Shown here: positions 1-11,800 of the stretch, piece after piece
Position numbering within the stretch: position 1 is the first letter of the stretch
How the letters are laid out: every line of letters starts with the position of its first letter
NCBI GenBank assembly: GCA_973895155.1
Contig: OZ316897.1
Location: forward strand, 15,004,001 to 15,068,000
Length of the DNA stretch: 64,000 nucleotides
Direction of reading: 5' to 3'
Source: Marsupella aquatica
Lineage: Eukaryota; Marchantiophyta
Notes under the pieces: generated by a model
Databases searched by the model: none
Told to the model about the DNA's origin: nothing
Seen by the model: the letters and a program-made list of their open reading frames with translations, nothing else
Translations under genes and position numbers: made by a program

Positions 1-1190
1 TGGACTCCAGCTTGGATCAAAGCTGGGAAGGGTGTAAGCACATAAGCATCACATCCAAAAATCCTCAAATGTGAGTTATCTGCTGGATGCCCATACCTCA
101 TTTCAAATGGCATCTTGAATCCAATAGAACTGGATGGAGAAAAATTTACCAAATAAGCTGCAGTGTTGACAGCTTCAACCCAAAACTCATGTGGTAAACA
201 TGATTGACTCAACATACTCCTCGAGCGGTCCAATAGTGTTCGGTTGAGTCTCTCAGAAACACCATTCTGCTGAGAAGTATAACTTGTTGTGAGATGGCGG
301 GTAATCCCTTGCTCCTTACAATACATTCCAAATTCCCCAAAATTGTATTCACCGCCATTATCCAATCAAAGATATCTCACCTTATTACCAGTCTGATTCT
401 CAACTTGGGCTTTCCACTCCTTAAAAGTGGCAAAAACATCAGACTTACTATGTAGAAAGTATATCCACACATACCTTGAGTAATCGTCAATGAACGTGAC
501 ATAGTATAACCATCCAGAATGTGAGGGAGTAGGGGCTGGACCCCACACATCACTATGTACATACTCAAGTACCTCCTTGTTGGTGTGAGTTCCAACTCCG
601 AAGGGTTTCCTGTGCTGCTTCCCTAGCACACAGTGCTCACAAAATTCCAACTTACAAGGTAGTAAATTAGAAAGTAATCCTTTCTTCTGAAGAATAACCA
701 AACCTTTTTCACTCATGTGGCCCAAATAGAAGTGCCATAGCCGGGCCGTCTCCTCATGAGATAAGGTTACATTGGCTTCATCACAAACTACACTGCCCTC
801 CAAAACGTATAGATTGCTATGTCTCTTTCCCTCCAATACAACTTTAGTACCAGTTGAAACCTGAAGGACACCATTAGTAGAACTCCACTGATGGCCATTT
901 GCTTCTAAAACTCTAAGTGAAACGAGATTTTTCATCATGCTGGGAATATGTCTCACATTCCTTAACGTTCTTACAGCACCATCAAACATCTGAAATCTTA
1001 CAGATCAAAGTCCAACAACTTGACATGGGATTCCATTTCCCATCAACATTGACCCGTTGGAAACCGTGTAAGAACTGAAAAAATCTCTCCTAGAGCAAAT
1101 GTGAAAAGTACATGCACTATCTAGAATCCAGTCATCACTACTTGGATTTGACACTACGTTGAGAGCATAACCTTGACATCACAATATGTC
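1..1190 (-). pseudogene. pol relic (protease, GAG-pre-integrase, integrase core) of copia copy 1
   Basis: After the gag-terminating TGA the same frame continues into a protease-like DSACTFHIC motif. The GAG-pre-integrase and zinc-binding part follows (LGHMSEKG, CEHCVLGKQHRKPFG). The integrase core comes next (HSDVWGP, FIDDYSRYVW, LDNGGEY, QQNGVSERLNRTLL). TGA codons near 1011 and 363-365 interrupt the frame. Reverse transcriptase and RNase H would lie beyond the window start. It cannot make a full Pol protein. Confidence 0.85.
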
Positions 1191-1391
1191 ATCATCATCG
1201 AGTAAATCTACCTCATGCGAGCTCGATGCCGCATTAGCAGAGGCAGTAGGGACCTTTACTCGACAATCCCTTTTCATGTGGCCAGGCTTGCCACAATTCC
1301 AACATTGAAGAGGCTTTCTCTCTTGCAATTTCCCTCTGGATTTAGATCTCCCCCGTGATGTAGATCTAAACCTGCTCTGCCAATTTGTGCG

Positions 1392-2234
1392 CTACGCTGC
1401 TCTCCCCCTGTTCACATTGAGTGCAGTGCCAGAAGAAGATGCTGTTTGTGATTGACCCAACTTCTTCTGAGCATTATCAGACAATAAAGAGCTCACCACC
1501 TCATTATACGAAATGGACTTCAGATCTCTGTACAAGAGCACCTGTTTCAAGCCCTGATATGACGGCGGTAAGGAGCTTAGCAGAAGCAAGGCCTTATCCT
1601 CATCTTCAACTCCTTTTCCCAACTTTGACAGATCCACCGCTAGACTATCAAACTCATCCAGATGATCCTGCATCTTGCTCCCTTCCTTGAGCCCGAGGCT
1701 CATCAAGAGAGGCTTCTTGTATAGCCGGTCTGACGCATCTTTCCGGTAGTACTTCTCTCTTAGAGCCTTGAATAGTGACGTGCAATCCGCATAATCATCC
1801 AACTGCTTGATGATGTGCGGCTTGAGATAAAGTATCACTGTATTGACAACAATCACCTGCTCCTATCTCCACTATCTCACAGAAATCTCCTCCTCTCCAT
1901 CATACTGCTCTCGCAAAGAGAGCAGATGAGCCAAACCCATGGCCTGAAGGACACCCTTCACTTGCTTCTCCCAGAGCAAGTAATCAGTACGACCATCGTA
2001 CTTCTCCACCTCAAACTTCACTCCTCCAAATCTAGCCATCTCTCTCTTCTTCCCCACTATCGACAGCTCTAGTAGTAGTATAGCTTCCTCCATTGCACGC
2101 CGCACCGGTGATCGTATCGGTGTTACAAGTTCCTCCTCAAATGGTAGCAGCTCCTCCTCACACTCACCGTCTGACCATCGCGATCCTGAAGCTCCACCGA
2201 CGCCAATTCTTCCAGTATCCCCCAAGTCACTCAT
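1392..2234 (-). pseudogene. gag relic of the minus-strand copia copy
   Basis: An ATG at 2232-2234 opens a frame (MSDLGDTG...) with the UBN2-type gag core, including the YDGRTDYLLWEKQVKG segment, and later the LSSLPPSYQ segment. Two in-frame TAG codons near 1861-1872 split it. Farther on (1262-1315) the frame encodes a CCHC zinc knuckle (CWNCGKPGHMKRDC). Gag would coat the RNA genome in virus-like particles. The frame reaches a TGA near 1191-1193, directly after the acidic segment that follows the knuckle. Confidence 0.82.
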
Positions 2235-2243
2235 ATGAAACAA

Positions 2244-3861
2244 TCACGAAAAAAACATATTTTTTCAAAACTTCTCATAAAACTCAAATCTCAACACCGT
2301 CGCATAGCCCATAAAGCTAGGAGTCCAATACTGAAAGCCGAAATCAAAATCAAAATTCGATAAAAATGTCATTCAAATTTTGGTCGGGGTGGGTAAAACC
2401 TTGGGAAACTCCCCTGTTTTGACCACCTCGGAGAATAACCAAAATACCAAGTACAACCCATCGTCGGAATCACAATGTGATCAGTGCGCCGCGTTGCTAA
2501 CTCCAGTGGCAACGTCCTCGCCAAAAAAGAACCAAAAAAGTTACAGTTCGGCAAATAAAATCTTTGTCGGACGGCCGAAAAACAGCTCTCTGTTTTTTGG
2601 GAATATTCCCGCACAGTTCGACAGGTCTCAAAGGGGGCCGTTCCCCCTGTCCAAGCGGTTAAAGTGCCGGGTCACCGGGCCAGAGGAGAGCCAATCAAAA
2701 GAGCCGAGAGGAAAGTTTAAAAATTGGCCCTTAAAAGGGGGATTTAAGCCCCTTAAAACAAAAATACGCCCAAAATGGGCCAAACAGGGTATATGGTATT
2801 TGCGCGTGGGATACAGAAGGGCACAGGGGTGAGTTGGCGGCCGTCAGGGCGGGCGTAGGCACGGCTGGCTGCAGTCGCCGGTGGTGTGCGAGGTCACGAC
2901 CGGGGGCCACAGCTAGCCCGTGGCTTGCAGGCTGCCGGCAGGAGGGAGCGCGCGGGTGGGGAGGGGGCGGTGAGGCGCACCAAGCGCCGGCCAGCGCCGG
3001 CCAGCGCTGCATAGCCCGCCATGATCGCGGCTTTGACCAGGTACACGGGAGTGGAGGGGAGCGCAATTTTATGCGGGCCGAGATGGGCGTAAACGTGTGT
3101 GTATACACACATTTTTGTGTGTATAAACACACAAAACGCCCTTAAACCCCTCTAAAAGCAAAAGATGACCCCAACAAAGAAAAAAGGCAAAAAACACACC
3201 TTAACCGCCGCTATTTGAAACAAAGAAAAAGTGAACCACCGACGGGAAAAGTTTCCGAATTTCACCGGCAACGTCTGTAGCTCTAGCACAGAAAACAATT
3301 TCTGCCGCGTCGCCTTCAGTCCGCGTCAAGTGCCAATCCCGGGGTCAAAATGACTGCCTCGCCGCGATCAAACCGTTGAGCCGTAGCACTTCACGTTTCT
3401 TCCACCAAGTCGGACGTCACGAAGAGAAACCCGGTTCAGATGGGAACAAGCTCCATAGCTTGTGAAAAAACCTGAACGCCTCCGTCACACGTCATGTCGC
3501 ACTCGGTAACAACTCGACAGCAATCCAACTACCAAAACGACCAGCTTGCTTCAACCTTCAACTTGAGCCATAATGTGCAATCCTTCCTTCACCGCACAGC
3601 TCACACCATTGAAAAATGCAAACTCTGGTCTTTCCCCCAAAAAACCGTCGAACACGAATAAAACCTGAACGACGTAAACTTTGATTCCTCCGCACCACGG
3701 ATATCGATCAGTGAGTTCTAACCCCCATTAGAAAGCCCTCTCACTAACCTATCCGCTCAGCCACACACATTCGAGTTCCAAGCAACGAAACTCTGAATGT
3801 ACCATCAACAATGAATGCTAGAAAAACCTGCCACGAAAAAACCTCGTCACCTCCCAGGCAT
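2244..3861 (-). other. Long copia leader with GC-rich block
   Basis: This 1.6-kb stretch separates the primer binding site from the gag start. The first part after the primer site (about 3300-3861) is recognisably related to the 366-bp leader of the intact copy, for example around the words CCGGGATTGGC. The rest has no counterpart there. 2810-3070 is markedly GC-rich. 3094-3136 holds overlapping palindromes built from GTGTGTATACACAC. I find no convincing protein. It could be an insertion or a family-specific long leader. Confidence 0.6.
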
Positions 3862-3873
3862 GCTCTGATACCA
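3862..3873 (-). other. tRNA-iMet primer binding site
   Basis: The minus strand reads TGGTATCAGAGC two bases inside the LTR end. This is the standard plant Ty1-copia site complementary to the 3' end of initiator methionine tRNA. The same 12 bases follow the LTR of the intact copia element at 26171. Confidence 0.9.
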
Positions 3874-3875
3874 CT

Positions 3876-4219
3876 TGTTGAGCATAGACGACATTCGTAA
3901 TGGCAAGCCCATGAACCATCCAATGCACAATAGTCAACACAGAGAGATACGTGGTTCACCTCCACATGAGGCTACGCCCACGGGAACACACAAGAGCTTT
4001 ACTGCACTCTAGGCCGATCGGCCATACCAAGCATCCACAGCACAAGCTCTCCCTATCTCTCAACTAGCTCTGTAACAATGAGCCTAAGTTCCACCAGGGT
4101 CTGGCATCAGCCCTGGCTATATACACAATAGCACTACCGCTAACATTAGCTAAGTCCTAACCCAAGTTAGCCTAACTGTAGTTAGCTCATGAGTCACAAG
4201 ACTAGAGCAATATCTAACA
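3876..4219 (-). repeat. 5' LTR of the minus-strand copia copy (344 bp)
   Basis: Read on the minus strand, it starts TGTTAGATATTG and ends GTCTATGCTCAACA. The second half matches the LTR of the element at 25748-31504 closely, including the segments around the words CCCGTGG, AACCACGTATCTC and GGATGGTTCATGGGCTTGCC. The first half differs and lacks the 18-bp repeats of that element. A primer binding site follows directly. It resembles the solo LTR at 57925-58216 more closely in its first half. Confidence 0.88.
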
Positions 4220-5004
4220 ATAATTTCCTCCGTGCAAAAGATTAGCCAACTCACATTTATCAACTCTAATCTTGCATTCCTGGAGGCACAATACCTATAT
4301 GACTGATTGTACTTTCCAAATCCAAGTGCCTAGGATTTGTGATCTAATTGGGTCACCCAGACCATTCACATTCTACGTGCAAATCTTAATGTCGTCAATC
4401 ATCAAAGGGAGTTATTGTGAGATTTACCCTTGACTGTTGCTTTCTTTAGAGTAACCTTGACTCCAAGTTTGGTGTTGAACTCAGTCTTGGGTCTCTCTTT
4501 TGTTGTCCTTGATGCCTTCGGGACATTTGGATCAATCATCTGTAGGGCGCTGTTGTCGTGGTTGATGTCAAGCAGGCTTGCTTGTTCCAGAGACTTCAAC
4601 CTAGATGTCGTCCCAGCAGATGGGTTAACATTCACAATGCAGGCACTTCCAATCATGGTTTCGTCCTCCAACTGATTGACTCCAGAGTTGTTTGTGATGT
4701 CAGGGGGTATAGTGTCCTGGTTGAGAGCATTCTTAGCTGTAGTGTGAGGATCTTGGTTGTGCTCATCTACGTCCATAGTCGCAGGTTCCTCTGCAAAAAG
4801 AGCAATAGCAATCTTACTTCTCTTTGGCGGGCCATGTGTGGGTGTATTAGCAGGAGTGGGTTGGTGCTCAGTTGCAAAGTCGTTTTCTATGTTTAGAGAA
4901 GTCAAAACTAAAGTTGTAAATCCATTGCCATACCAGAGATCCAATGCAAAACTTCCTAGTGGTATTGAGCTTGGGACCTGCTGGTTACAAGTCAACACTC
5001 CCAC
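4220..5004 (-). pseudogene. LINE (non-LTR retrotransposon) fragment: ORF1-like frame plus start of the ORF2 endonuclease
   Basis: The minus strand has an open frame ending at 4402 (about 200 codons, Ser/Thr/Asn-rich, basic C-terminus), which I read as an ORF1-like or linker product. ORF2 starts at an ATG at 4400-4402 that shares one base with the preceding stop (TGATG). ORF2 gives an apurinic-endonuclease start: MIDDIKICT, a TAG where Trp is expected, then NVNGLGDPIRSQIL, and after a second stop the LQECKI motif. The frame is cut at 4219 by the copia LTR, so the copia element landed in this LINE. Two stop codons in about 55 codons show it is dead. Family-level placement beyond a plant-type LINE is not possible by eye. 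Confidence 0.72.
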
Positions 5005-5013
5005 TTGAGTTTA

Positions 5014-5640
5014 CCACCAGACCCCACTCATCAAGAGGTTGAATTGAAAGTCCTTGAAGTGGACATTGGAAAATATCTAACTGAAGTCAAGGGATTAATA
5101 TTTGAAGATTCCAAAGAAAATGATTGGTATTTAAGAAGAAGGCAACTATATACTTTTCAAGAAGAAAGAGAAAACCAAAGCCGTAGGTGAACTATACACT
5201 TACTCATCAAAAGTTTAATTAATTTCATTTTTGTATCCTATGTAAACTAAGGTCATAATAATACGCCCCCCCTTCCCACAAAAAGGATAGATACTATATA
5301 CGACACCACAATCTAGTGCAAAACAGAGTCAAGTGCAAAAGTGTCTACCATGGCTGGTCATAAGTCACCCATTGGAGCCCGCATTGGAGTTGATCACCAG
5401 ACCCCACTAAAGAGGTTGAATTGAAAGATCCTTGAAGTGGGTACCGGAGAATATGTAAGGGAAGTCAAGGGCTAAGTATTTGAATATTCCATAGGCACAC
5501 AAGCTTACCAGACAGAGAAAGTTTAGTAAGAAATGAATACCTCCAAAGCAAATGATTGGTATATATAAGGTATGTATAGAATTTCAAAAAGAAAATTATT
5601 TAAGAAAGTGGTTGGTGAACGATACACTTTCATAATGACT
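5014..5640. repeat. Diverged direct duplication (5014-5215 and about 5392-5640)
   Basis: The segment starting ACCAGACCCCACT and running through GAGGTTGAATTGAAAG, CCTTGAAGTGG and GAAGTCAAGG occurs twice, about 380 bp apart. A second block with ATGATTGGTAT and GGTGAAC-ATACACTT also recurs in the same order. The copies differ by many substitutions and indels. No protein is preserved between them, so I read it as an old non-coding duplication. Confidence 0.7.
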
Positions 5641-5914
5641 TTAGATAGAGACACATAAGTCTGAAAACCAATAATTTGATAATAATTTTGAAAAATATAC
5701 TTAGTGAACCCCCAAATGAAACTTATTATTTTCTTAACCAACCAAAAGATAGATATTTTGTCCCCCTCTTGGCCCACCAGAGGTATTATTTTGTGGAAGA
5801 ATTTATTATAATGTTAGACTCTACCTATTGACCGGACCAGCCAATCATCCGGCACTACTACATGTACACACCTTTCCAGACTATACGACGGTTATTGACA
5901 TTTGCATTACCACA

Positions 5915-7935
5915 CGTTATCAGCACGAGGGCTCAACCAGCGGAGCGAAGGAGAGAGAAAAGAAAAACTATGAAAAATTGAGCAATTTTCAGTGGCGAAT
6001 GGTGAAGAATCTAAGTGAACATAACTATGGCGAATGAAGGCAACTAGACTAGCAACCACTCAGAAAGCAACCCTCTAAGGATTGAAGGGCAGAAATATCA
6101 AATCCAAGTTACACGATAGTCGACTTATTTAGTGCATCAGAGAGCCAGTGATTGTGCAGAAATCAAACCAAAAAGAAAGAAGAAATCCCATAAGGACAAC
6201 GAATCAAAGATCGAAGAGTCAAAGTAGAAGTGAAAACAAGATCAGAGAAGGAAGAATGAGCACACAGAAGTAAAAGAAGGAGCCACGAACGAAATAGGAA
6301 CACTGGTAGACATCGAAGTCAAGCTTGAAAAGAGAGACAGGATTCAATTCAGAGGGAAGAAAGCGCCGTGAACTGAGGCCAGAAAGAGAGAGAATCACAA
6401 TCAACAGAACCAACAGAACTCGCAGAAAAGAGCAACTGGAAGCCTGATTTGCAATTACAGAAGAGTGAACAAGCAGTCATGGAGGGACGATGATAAGAGT
6501 AGCAACACCAAAGATAGAAATGTGAGTGAATTGAAATCTTGAGGCAAGGAGATAAGCAAAATCGATGCACAGAGAAGATGGATGAACAATAAAAAGATGA
6601 ATAAAAAATGAGAAAGGAACAAGATCTAATAGGACCGAGAGAAAGAATTAACAATCCGAAAGAAAACGAGCCCTAAGAGATTTCGAAGTCAAAGAGAATG
6701 ACTGCAGAAGGAAGATCAATCAAAAATAGAGAAAAGAGAAGAGAGAGCGGATCGACTCAATTAGAACCGAAAGAAGAACAAGAAAAGGACAAAGGAAAAT
6801 GAAGTTCAAAGGCAATGAAAGTTGAACCCTGAAAGAAGAGAGTCGTGAGAGGAAGAACCTGAGAAAAGAGGTCACGAGTGGAATCAAAGTCTGAAGGTCG
6901 CAGCAGAAGCGCGCGAGGAGGCTAGCAAGGGAGAAAGCGCAACATCGACGCTGAAAACATCGACAAAACGTCAAAGAAAAAACAAAACTGCTAAGTGCAC
7001 GATCCATAACCGCACATAACTGAACAACCCTCTTTAACTGCACAACCCGTAAAAGCGATTTCCAAATACAAAGAAAATCGTGCAGTTATAAAGAGTTTCC
7101 ATTAAAAAGAGCATAAACACATAAATAAAATTTCCCGTTGCATAAGGCATCCCTAAGTAGGCATGTTGGATAGCATGAAAGCAATATTGCAAGACTCCTC
7201 AACCCTTAACCTGATGCATGCCGCAAATGTGCAATTCCATTTTATCTACTTATATAAAACAGGCTAAATCCCTAACCTCGAAAAAACCATAGTTTAGGGC
7301 ATAAAAATCCTAGAAACCCTAGTAAACCAAAAAGATACCGAAATGACCAACCTAGAGAAATTAACTTTTCCAGCCCTAGAAATCGATGGTAGCAATTACC
7401 TAGAATGGTCCATGAACCTCAAGGAGAACCTAACCTCGCTAACCCTACTCCCAGCTATAGGGATAGCTTAATCCATACTAGCTAGCGAACCCCAACCAGA
7501 CCCGTTAACCAAAGCCAATGAATCCAAGGCCCTAGTATTTCTTAGACGCCATATCCATAGGTTCTTGCAAATACAATACATGCATCTCTCAACCCCTCGC
7601 GAACTATGGACAGCGCTTCAAACCCGATTCGACCACCAAAAATTGGTTGAACTACCTAGAGCCAGGCAAGACTGGCTAAACCTACGGGTTCAGGACTTTA
7701 CATCTATTTCAACCTACAATAGCGAGCTCTTCAGAATCACTTCAACCCTTGTACTCTGTGGTGAGCCAGTCACCGACAAGGACCTGCTAGAAAAGACCTT
7801 ATCCACGTTTCACTCTTCGAACGTGTTACTATCAACTTAGTACCGGAACATGAAGTTCGGGCAATACTCAGAGCTCATCGCTCACCTCCTAGTAACAGAA
7901 AGAAACCAAGAGCTTCTTTTAGTTAACTCTAGAAA
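5915..7935 (+). mobile_element. Second Ty1-copia family: leader and gag relic
   Basis: CGTTATCAGCACGAGG at 5915-5930 is the primer-site type found in another plant copia lineage, so an LTR probably ends at about 5914. Its other boundary is not clear to me. A purine-rich leader of about 1.4 kb follows. From the ATG at 7343 the frame gives MTNLEKLTFPALEIDGSNYL, then LWTALQTRFDHQK, RARQDWLNLRVQDF, YNSELFRITSTLVLCGE and LLEKTLSTFHSSNVLL. This is the diagnostic gag of that lineage. A TAA at 7469-7471 and a TAG at 7838-7840 interrupt it. Homology fades before 8009, where the CACTA terminal repeat starts. Confidence 0.8.
7343..7935 (+). pseudogene. gag pseudogene of the second copia family
   Basis: The frame carries the conserved copia-type gag helix region (residues about 5-165) and extends past its second stop as YRNMKFGQYSELIAHLLVTE. 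Two nonsense codons interrupt it and no zinc knuckle remains. Gag normally packages the element RNA. The 3' part (knuckle and pol) is missing, which fits truncation at or near the CACTA insertion at 8009. Confidence 0.82.
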
Positions 7936-8008
7936 ACGCCCTGCGAGTACACTAACCCCAGGACCATAGAGTGAAACCCATAATATAGAAAACGTTGAAC
8001 CCTCCACA

Positions 8009-8038
8009 CACTAGAAGAATCCGAGGTGAACTGAGACC
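8009..8038 (+). repeat. CACTA left terminal inverted repeat
   Basis: It starts CACTAGAAGAATCCGAG and shares CTGAGACC at the distal end with the repeat at 31743-31772. 11 of the first 11 bases agree and about 24 of 30 overall. The stretch 8041-8330 behind it is dense in GTGACT, TGACTC and inverted GTCAC words, the subterminal repeats to which CACTA TnpA proteins typically bind. Confidence 0.82.
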
Positions 8039-8040
8039 GC

Positions 8041-8330
8041 AATATATGACTCATTTTGGCTCATGTGACTTCATTGTGACTCAACGTGACTTGACCCACG
8101 CTGTGACCCTTGGAGTTGCAAAAGTTGAGACCAAAAAATGGAAGTCACTATTGATACTGGGCTTTGCAACTTGCTTGATACCCATTTGTGACTGATTTGT
8201 GACTTTATTGTGGAGTCTAGCCTTGTTTCGACGTGACTGCAATATGACTTCAGCGAGTCACATCGTAAGTCACATACATGACTTACCCGCATTCAACAAC
8301 GACTAGCGTGTGACTATTTAGTGTCACAGG
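8041..8330. repeat. Subterminal GTGAC/TGACT repeat cluster of the CACTA element
   Basis: Short words GTGACT, ATGACT and their inverse AGTCAC recur many times in both orientations over 290 bp. Such arrays in En/Spm elements are binding sites for the element's own TnpA protein. No open frame is supported here. 8331-8863, between this array and the end of the tnpA-like gene, shows nothing else I can identify. Confidence 0.6.
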
Positions 8331-8863
8331 AGAGACCAATGGAGACCCTGGCCCGCGTCACACAACAGAACCATTTGGGACTCTATATACTCATGTTTGT
8401 AACTAATAAGGTTCACATGCAAGTTATAACCATGACTAATGAACACAGAGGGACAGTTCATAAGGAGAGAGAGCACTCGACATTATAATACATAGAAACC
8501 TGATGTTCTAACTTTAGAAATATAACACATTGAATACAAGAAATGAACATAGCATGAATGACATCCACATGAAACAAAGCATCATATAAGCAGATCCTAC
8601 ATAAAACATTCATAAGAATTAAACACAATCACAATCTTGCTAAAAAATGAAGATCATTTGAATTCCAATGGAATAGTTTACAATGTGATCAATGTAATTT
8701 AGACAAAACAGGAACTCATAATTGATGACTGTAGGATGAGATAACTGAAAGCACATGCATGATACTATGAATCTCCAAGAGGACATGATTCTTGTACTGC
8801 TTCTTGACATCTAAAATCTACATAACATGACTCACACTACAAACAAATAATGGCATGACATTG

Positions 8864-11800
8864 TTATGGATCCTCTATGAACTTGCTTGGCCATAATACC
8901 AAAGAACCTGCAGCATCTCCAAGTGTCTTTTGAGGAGGATCATCATTTGTGTTTGGAATGGGAAGGACAGCTTTAGGTTTCACTAGTAATGTGACTAACA
9001 CTACTGAATAACCTGGGGGAATCCTCTTGCCATGGAACGTTGTGGAACCAACCTGCACTCTGGCAAATCCTACTCGTGTTCCACTCTCATCAACAGCTAA
9101 CAAGCCACTTTGTCCCTCAGCATTAGGTGCTTTCCCCACTTCCACCTTAGATCTTTCTGCCAGCACTGTTCTTGGAGGTTTGTATGAAACCTTTGACGTG
9201 GCTCTGCTCCCACCAGCAGACTTGCTTCGTGTGCGCATGCTTCCTCTCTTCACAGTAGTGAAGCTAGGCTCAGTAGGTTCCTCTGTTAGGACTGTCACAG
9301 TAGCAGGTTCATCACCTGGGAGTGTCATACCAACTAACTCTTTGGTTGGATTTATCTCAACAAGAGGCACACCTGTCATTGAGAATGATACATTCTGCAA
9401 ATCATTTATCTCTGCAATGGAGTCAAGATCTACATAGCATGAATCTGGCTCAATGGTATCATTGTCATGCTTGCTGATATCCTCATTTGCCCCAACATTG
9501 ATATCATCCACTCCCTTGCCAATGTCATCCTCATCCAAACATGGTTGACTGCCCTCTGTCAAACAAGTTGCTTGTACAGACTGCAACTTTGTTGCCTCTA
9601 AATTACAGCGAGTATTTGCCAGGTTCTCATACTTCTTCTTTGTAGCACCTGTCTTATTCTCTATGGACACAACAACCACAATATATGTTATTGAAAATAA
9701 CACATTCAACAAACAATGTCAATTCAAACTATACATTTAATAATCATATCCCACACAGTTGTAAAGGCCTTACCTTCAAGCCTACATGTCGTTGGCATGC
9801 CAGAAGAGTGCATCGACTTTGCCACCTCAAGTGGTGATGGTGGAACTCCTGCAGAATTGGAATCAATTTTATCTCTCACCGACACAACAACTTCCATTAA
9901 TGTCTTGAAGTTCACATGGAACAAGTCAGTCAATGAATTCAAACGTTCATTGATCTCTGGAAGACATGTTTCGACAACCTTCAAACGACCACTTATCTCT
10001 GTAAGTGAAGATCCACCTCCCTACATGACACAGGGGTATAGGTTCAATCACTCCATATGAAATGTTGGGCAATATATGCACAATCAATGTTATATACAGT
10101 GTACACCTGAAATTCAACACAGGTCATTCAATTACCAATCAGAACTCATATAACTTACATGCTTGGAGGATTCAGATGCACCCTCTTGAGCCCGGGTGTT
10201 CACAATTTCAGCCCTCAACTCTTCTTTTGAAGGGCTTTGCCCCAATTGGGCTTTCTGCACATGCATGGCAAACACAAGTTATCGATCAATATTCAGGGAA
10301 CGTACACTAAAAAACAAAGTTTACATGTATGGGTTTACACTAAAAAATAGTACATAGTGTAGCATAAATTACATAGCTAGGCCATTCATTCTTACCAAAC
10401 GTTTAGCTGTCGGTGCAGTGCCGGTCCTTCCTGTCAGATTAGGGTTCTGAACACTCAACCTGGCCTCTGTCATCTGTGAACTCTTCTTTTTTGAAGCATC
10501 TGTTACAAAATAAGCTACTAACCTTGCCCACACTTTATCATCACAACTGGCTGGTGGAGGCATATCTGGCTTCTCCCCACCTTCCTTCCAAGCCTTATGC
10601 ATTCTCCACCTCTCTTGCTTGATAATTTTACCTGTTGTACTCTCTAGGCAACCTATGTCCACGCCATCATCACTGTCCACATAATTCCATTTGGCAGCAA
10701 CATTTTCACATACAGTCTTCCAATCTTTTGGATGTTGTTTTTTAAAATTAATAACACTCACATCTAACCAACGCAATACTTCAGCTTTCAAATCAGCATG
10801 CCATCGGTTCTTGCGAGGACACTCAGCATCCACCCATTGTCTCTCATTCAACTTTACGTTCCCTTTCTTTGTCACCTCCCCTCGTGCACTGCTCTCGGTA
10901 GTACTGGGCGTTGTATTGGCCACCCCTTCATTCACCCTACCTGGGGTTCTGAAGCCACCTGGGAAAATACAATGCCATTCATGCTTGAGAACTACATATA
11001 GCAGAATGGATGACGGCAACATTCAATGCTTCACTTCAAGAAAAATTCTTCAAACATACATACCTGTAGCTCTGCCTGTAGATGCCTGTGCAGGGACTGC
11101 ACTCTGAAATTGTTGCGACCCTGGACCACCTGTCCAGCCTAGTACAGGGGCCGGATGATGTCACTTTCTAGGTATGTGTGTGCAAACATATGTACTGAAA
11201 ACTAAGTACAAACTGTAGGAAAACAACTGAACATTCACCGACATACCTGTCCCCCTTCCGTGCTGCATCTGCATAGGGGCATTAGTGAATACTTGAGTCG
11301 ATGGTTCGACTGTCCAACCTGCACACATACATTTTCTATCATTATACATGTGCAGAGTCCCCCCCACGTGAATGGACTCCACATATAATGAGTTCTTCCA
11401 TTGCTGACAAGATCAGACATTACCTGCTCCTCTTCCAGAGTTTGTAGGTACTGAATTTTGATATCCCTGCCAATTACCTTCACCACCTTCCCAACCTTGT
11501 TCATTCCACGACCCACCACCATCCTCCCAACCTGGTTCAACCCATGTCTGTCCTTGTGGACATTGGAACTGATCATTACTAGCATTTGCCCAATCAGGTT
11601 GGGCAGAATCTGCATGCAATGGCAGGTGGACAGAATTTCATGTTGTCTGAATCCAATACATCCCAAACAATGTCAAAAATTGATATGCAGTCTGAAATTC
11701 AGGAGTGCCATGCCTTCACAAAGAACTGGCATATAGATATATACTCACATCCCCATGGTTGAGGTGGACGTCCATACCCACGAGATTGTGGGTTTGGACC

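Larger units (their letters stand above)
1..4219 (-). mobile_element. Decayed Ty1-copia retrotransposon, 5' portion, truncated by window start
   Basis: On the minus strand the order is LTR (3876-4219), primer binding site (3862-3873), a long leader, gag, zinc knuckle, protease, and integrase running off position 1. The copy is related to the intact element at 25748-31504 but strongly diverged. Several stops interrupt it: two TAG codons in gag near 1861-1872, a TGA near 1011 just before the GAG-pre-integrase part, and a TGA near 363-365 in the integrase core. The reading frame continues after each, so these look like point mutations. The leader, about 1.6 kb, is much longer than the 366 bp of the intact copy and contains a GC-rich block. 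The LTR is inserted in a LINE endonuclease sequence. The 3' LTR lies outside the window, so no target duplication can be checked. Confidence 0.9.

Noticed and set aside
6219-7043. Hydrophobic Ser/Phe/Leu-rich minus frames at 6219-7043
   Set aside because: They are produced by the purine-biased plus strand (pyrimidine-rich complement) and do not resemble real membrane proteins.
8832-8840. CACTAC at 8835 as the left CACTA terminus
   Set aside because: It resembles a CACTA end, but the candidate partner at 21609-21614 shares only six bases and has no matching flank. The 8009/31772 pair matches over about 30 bp.
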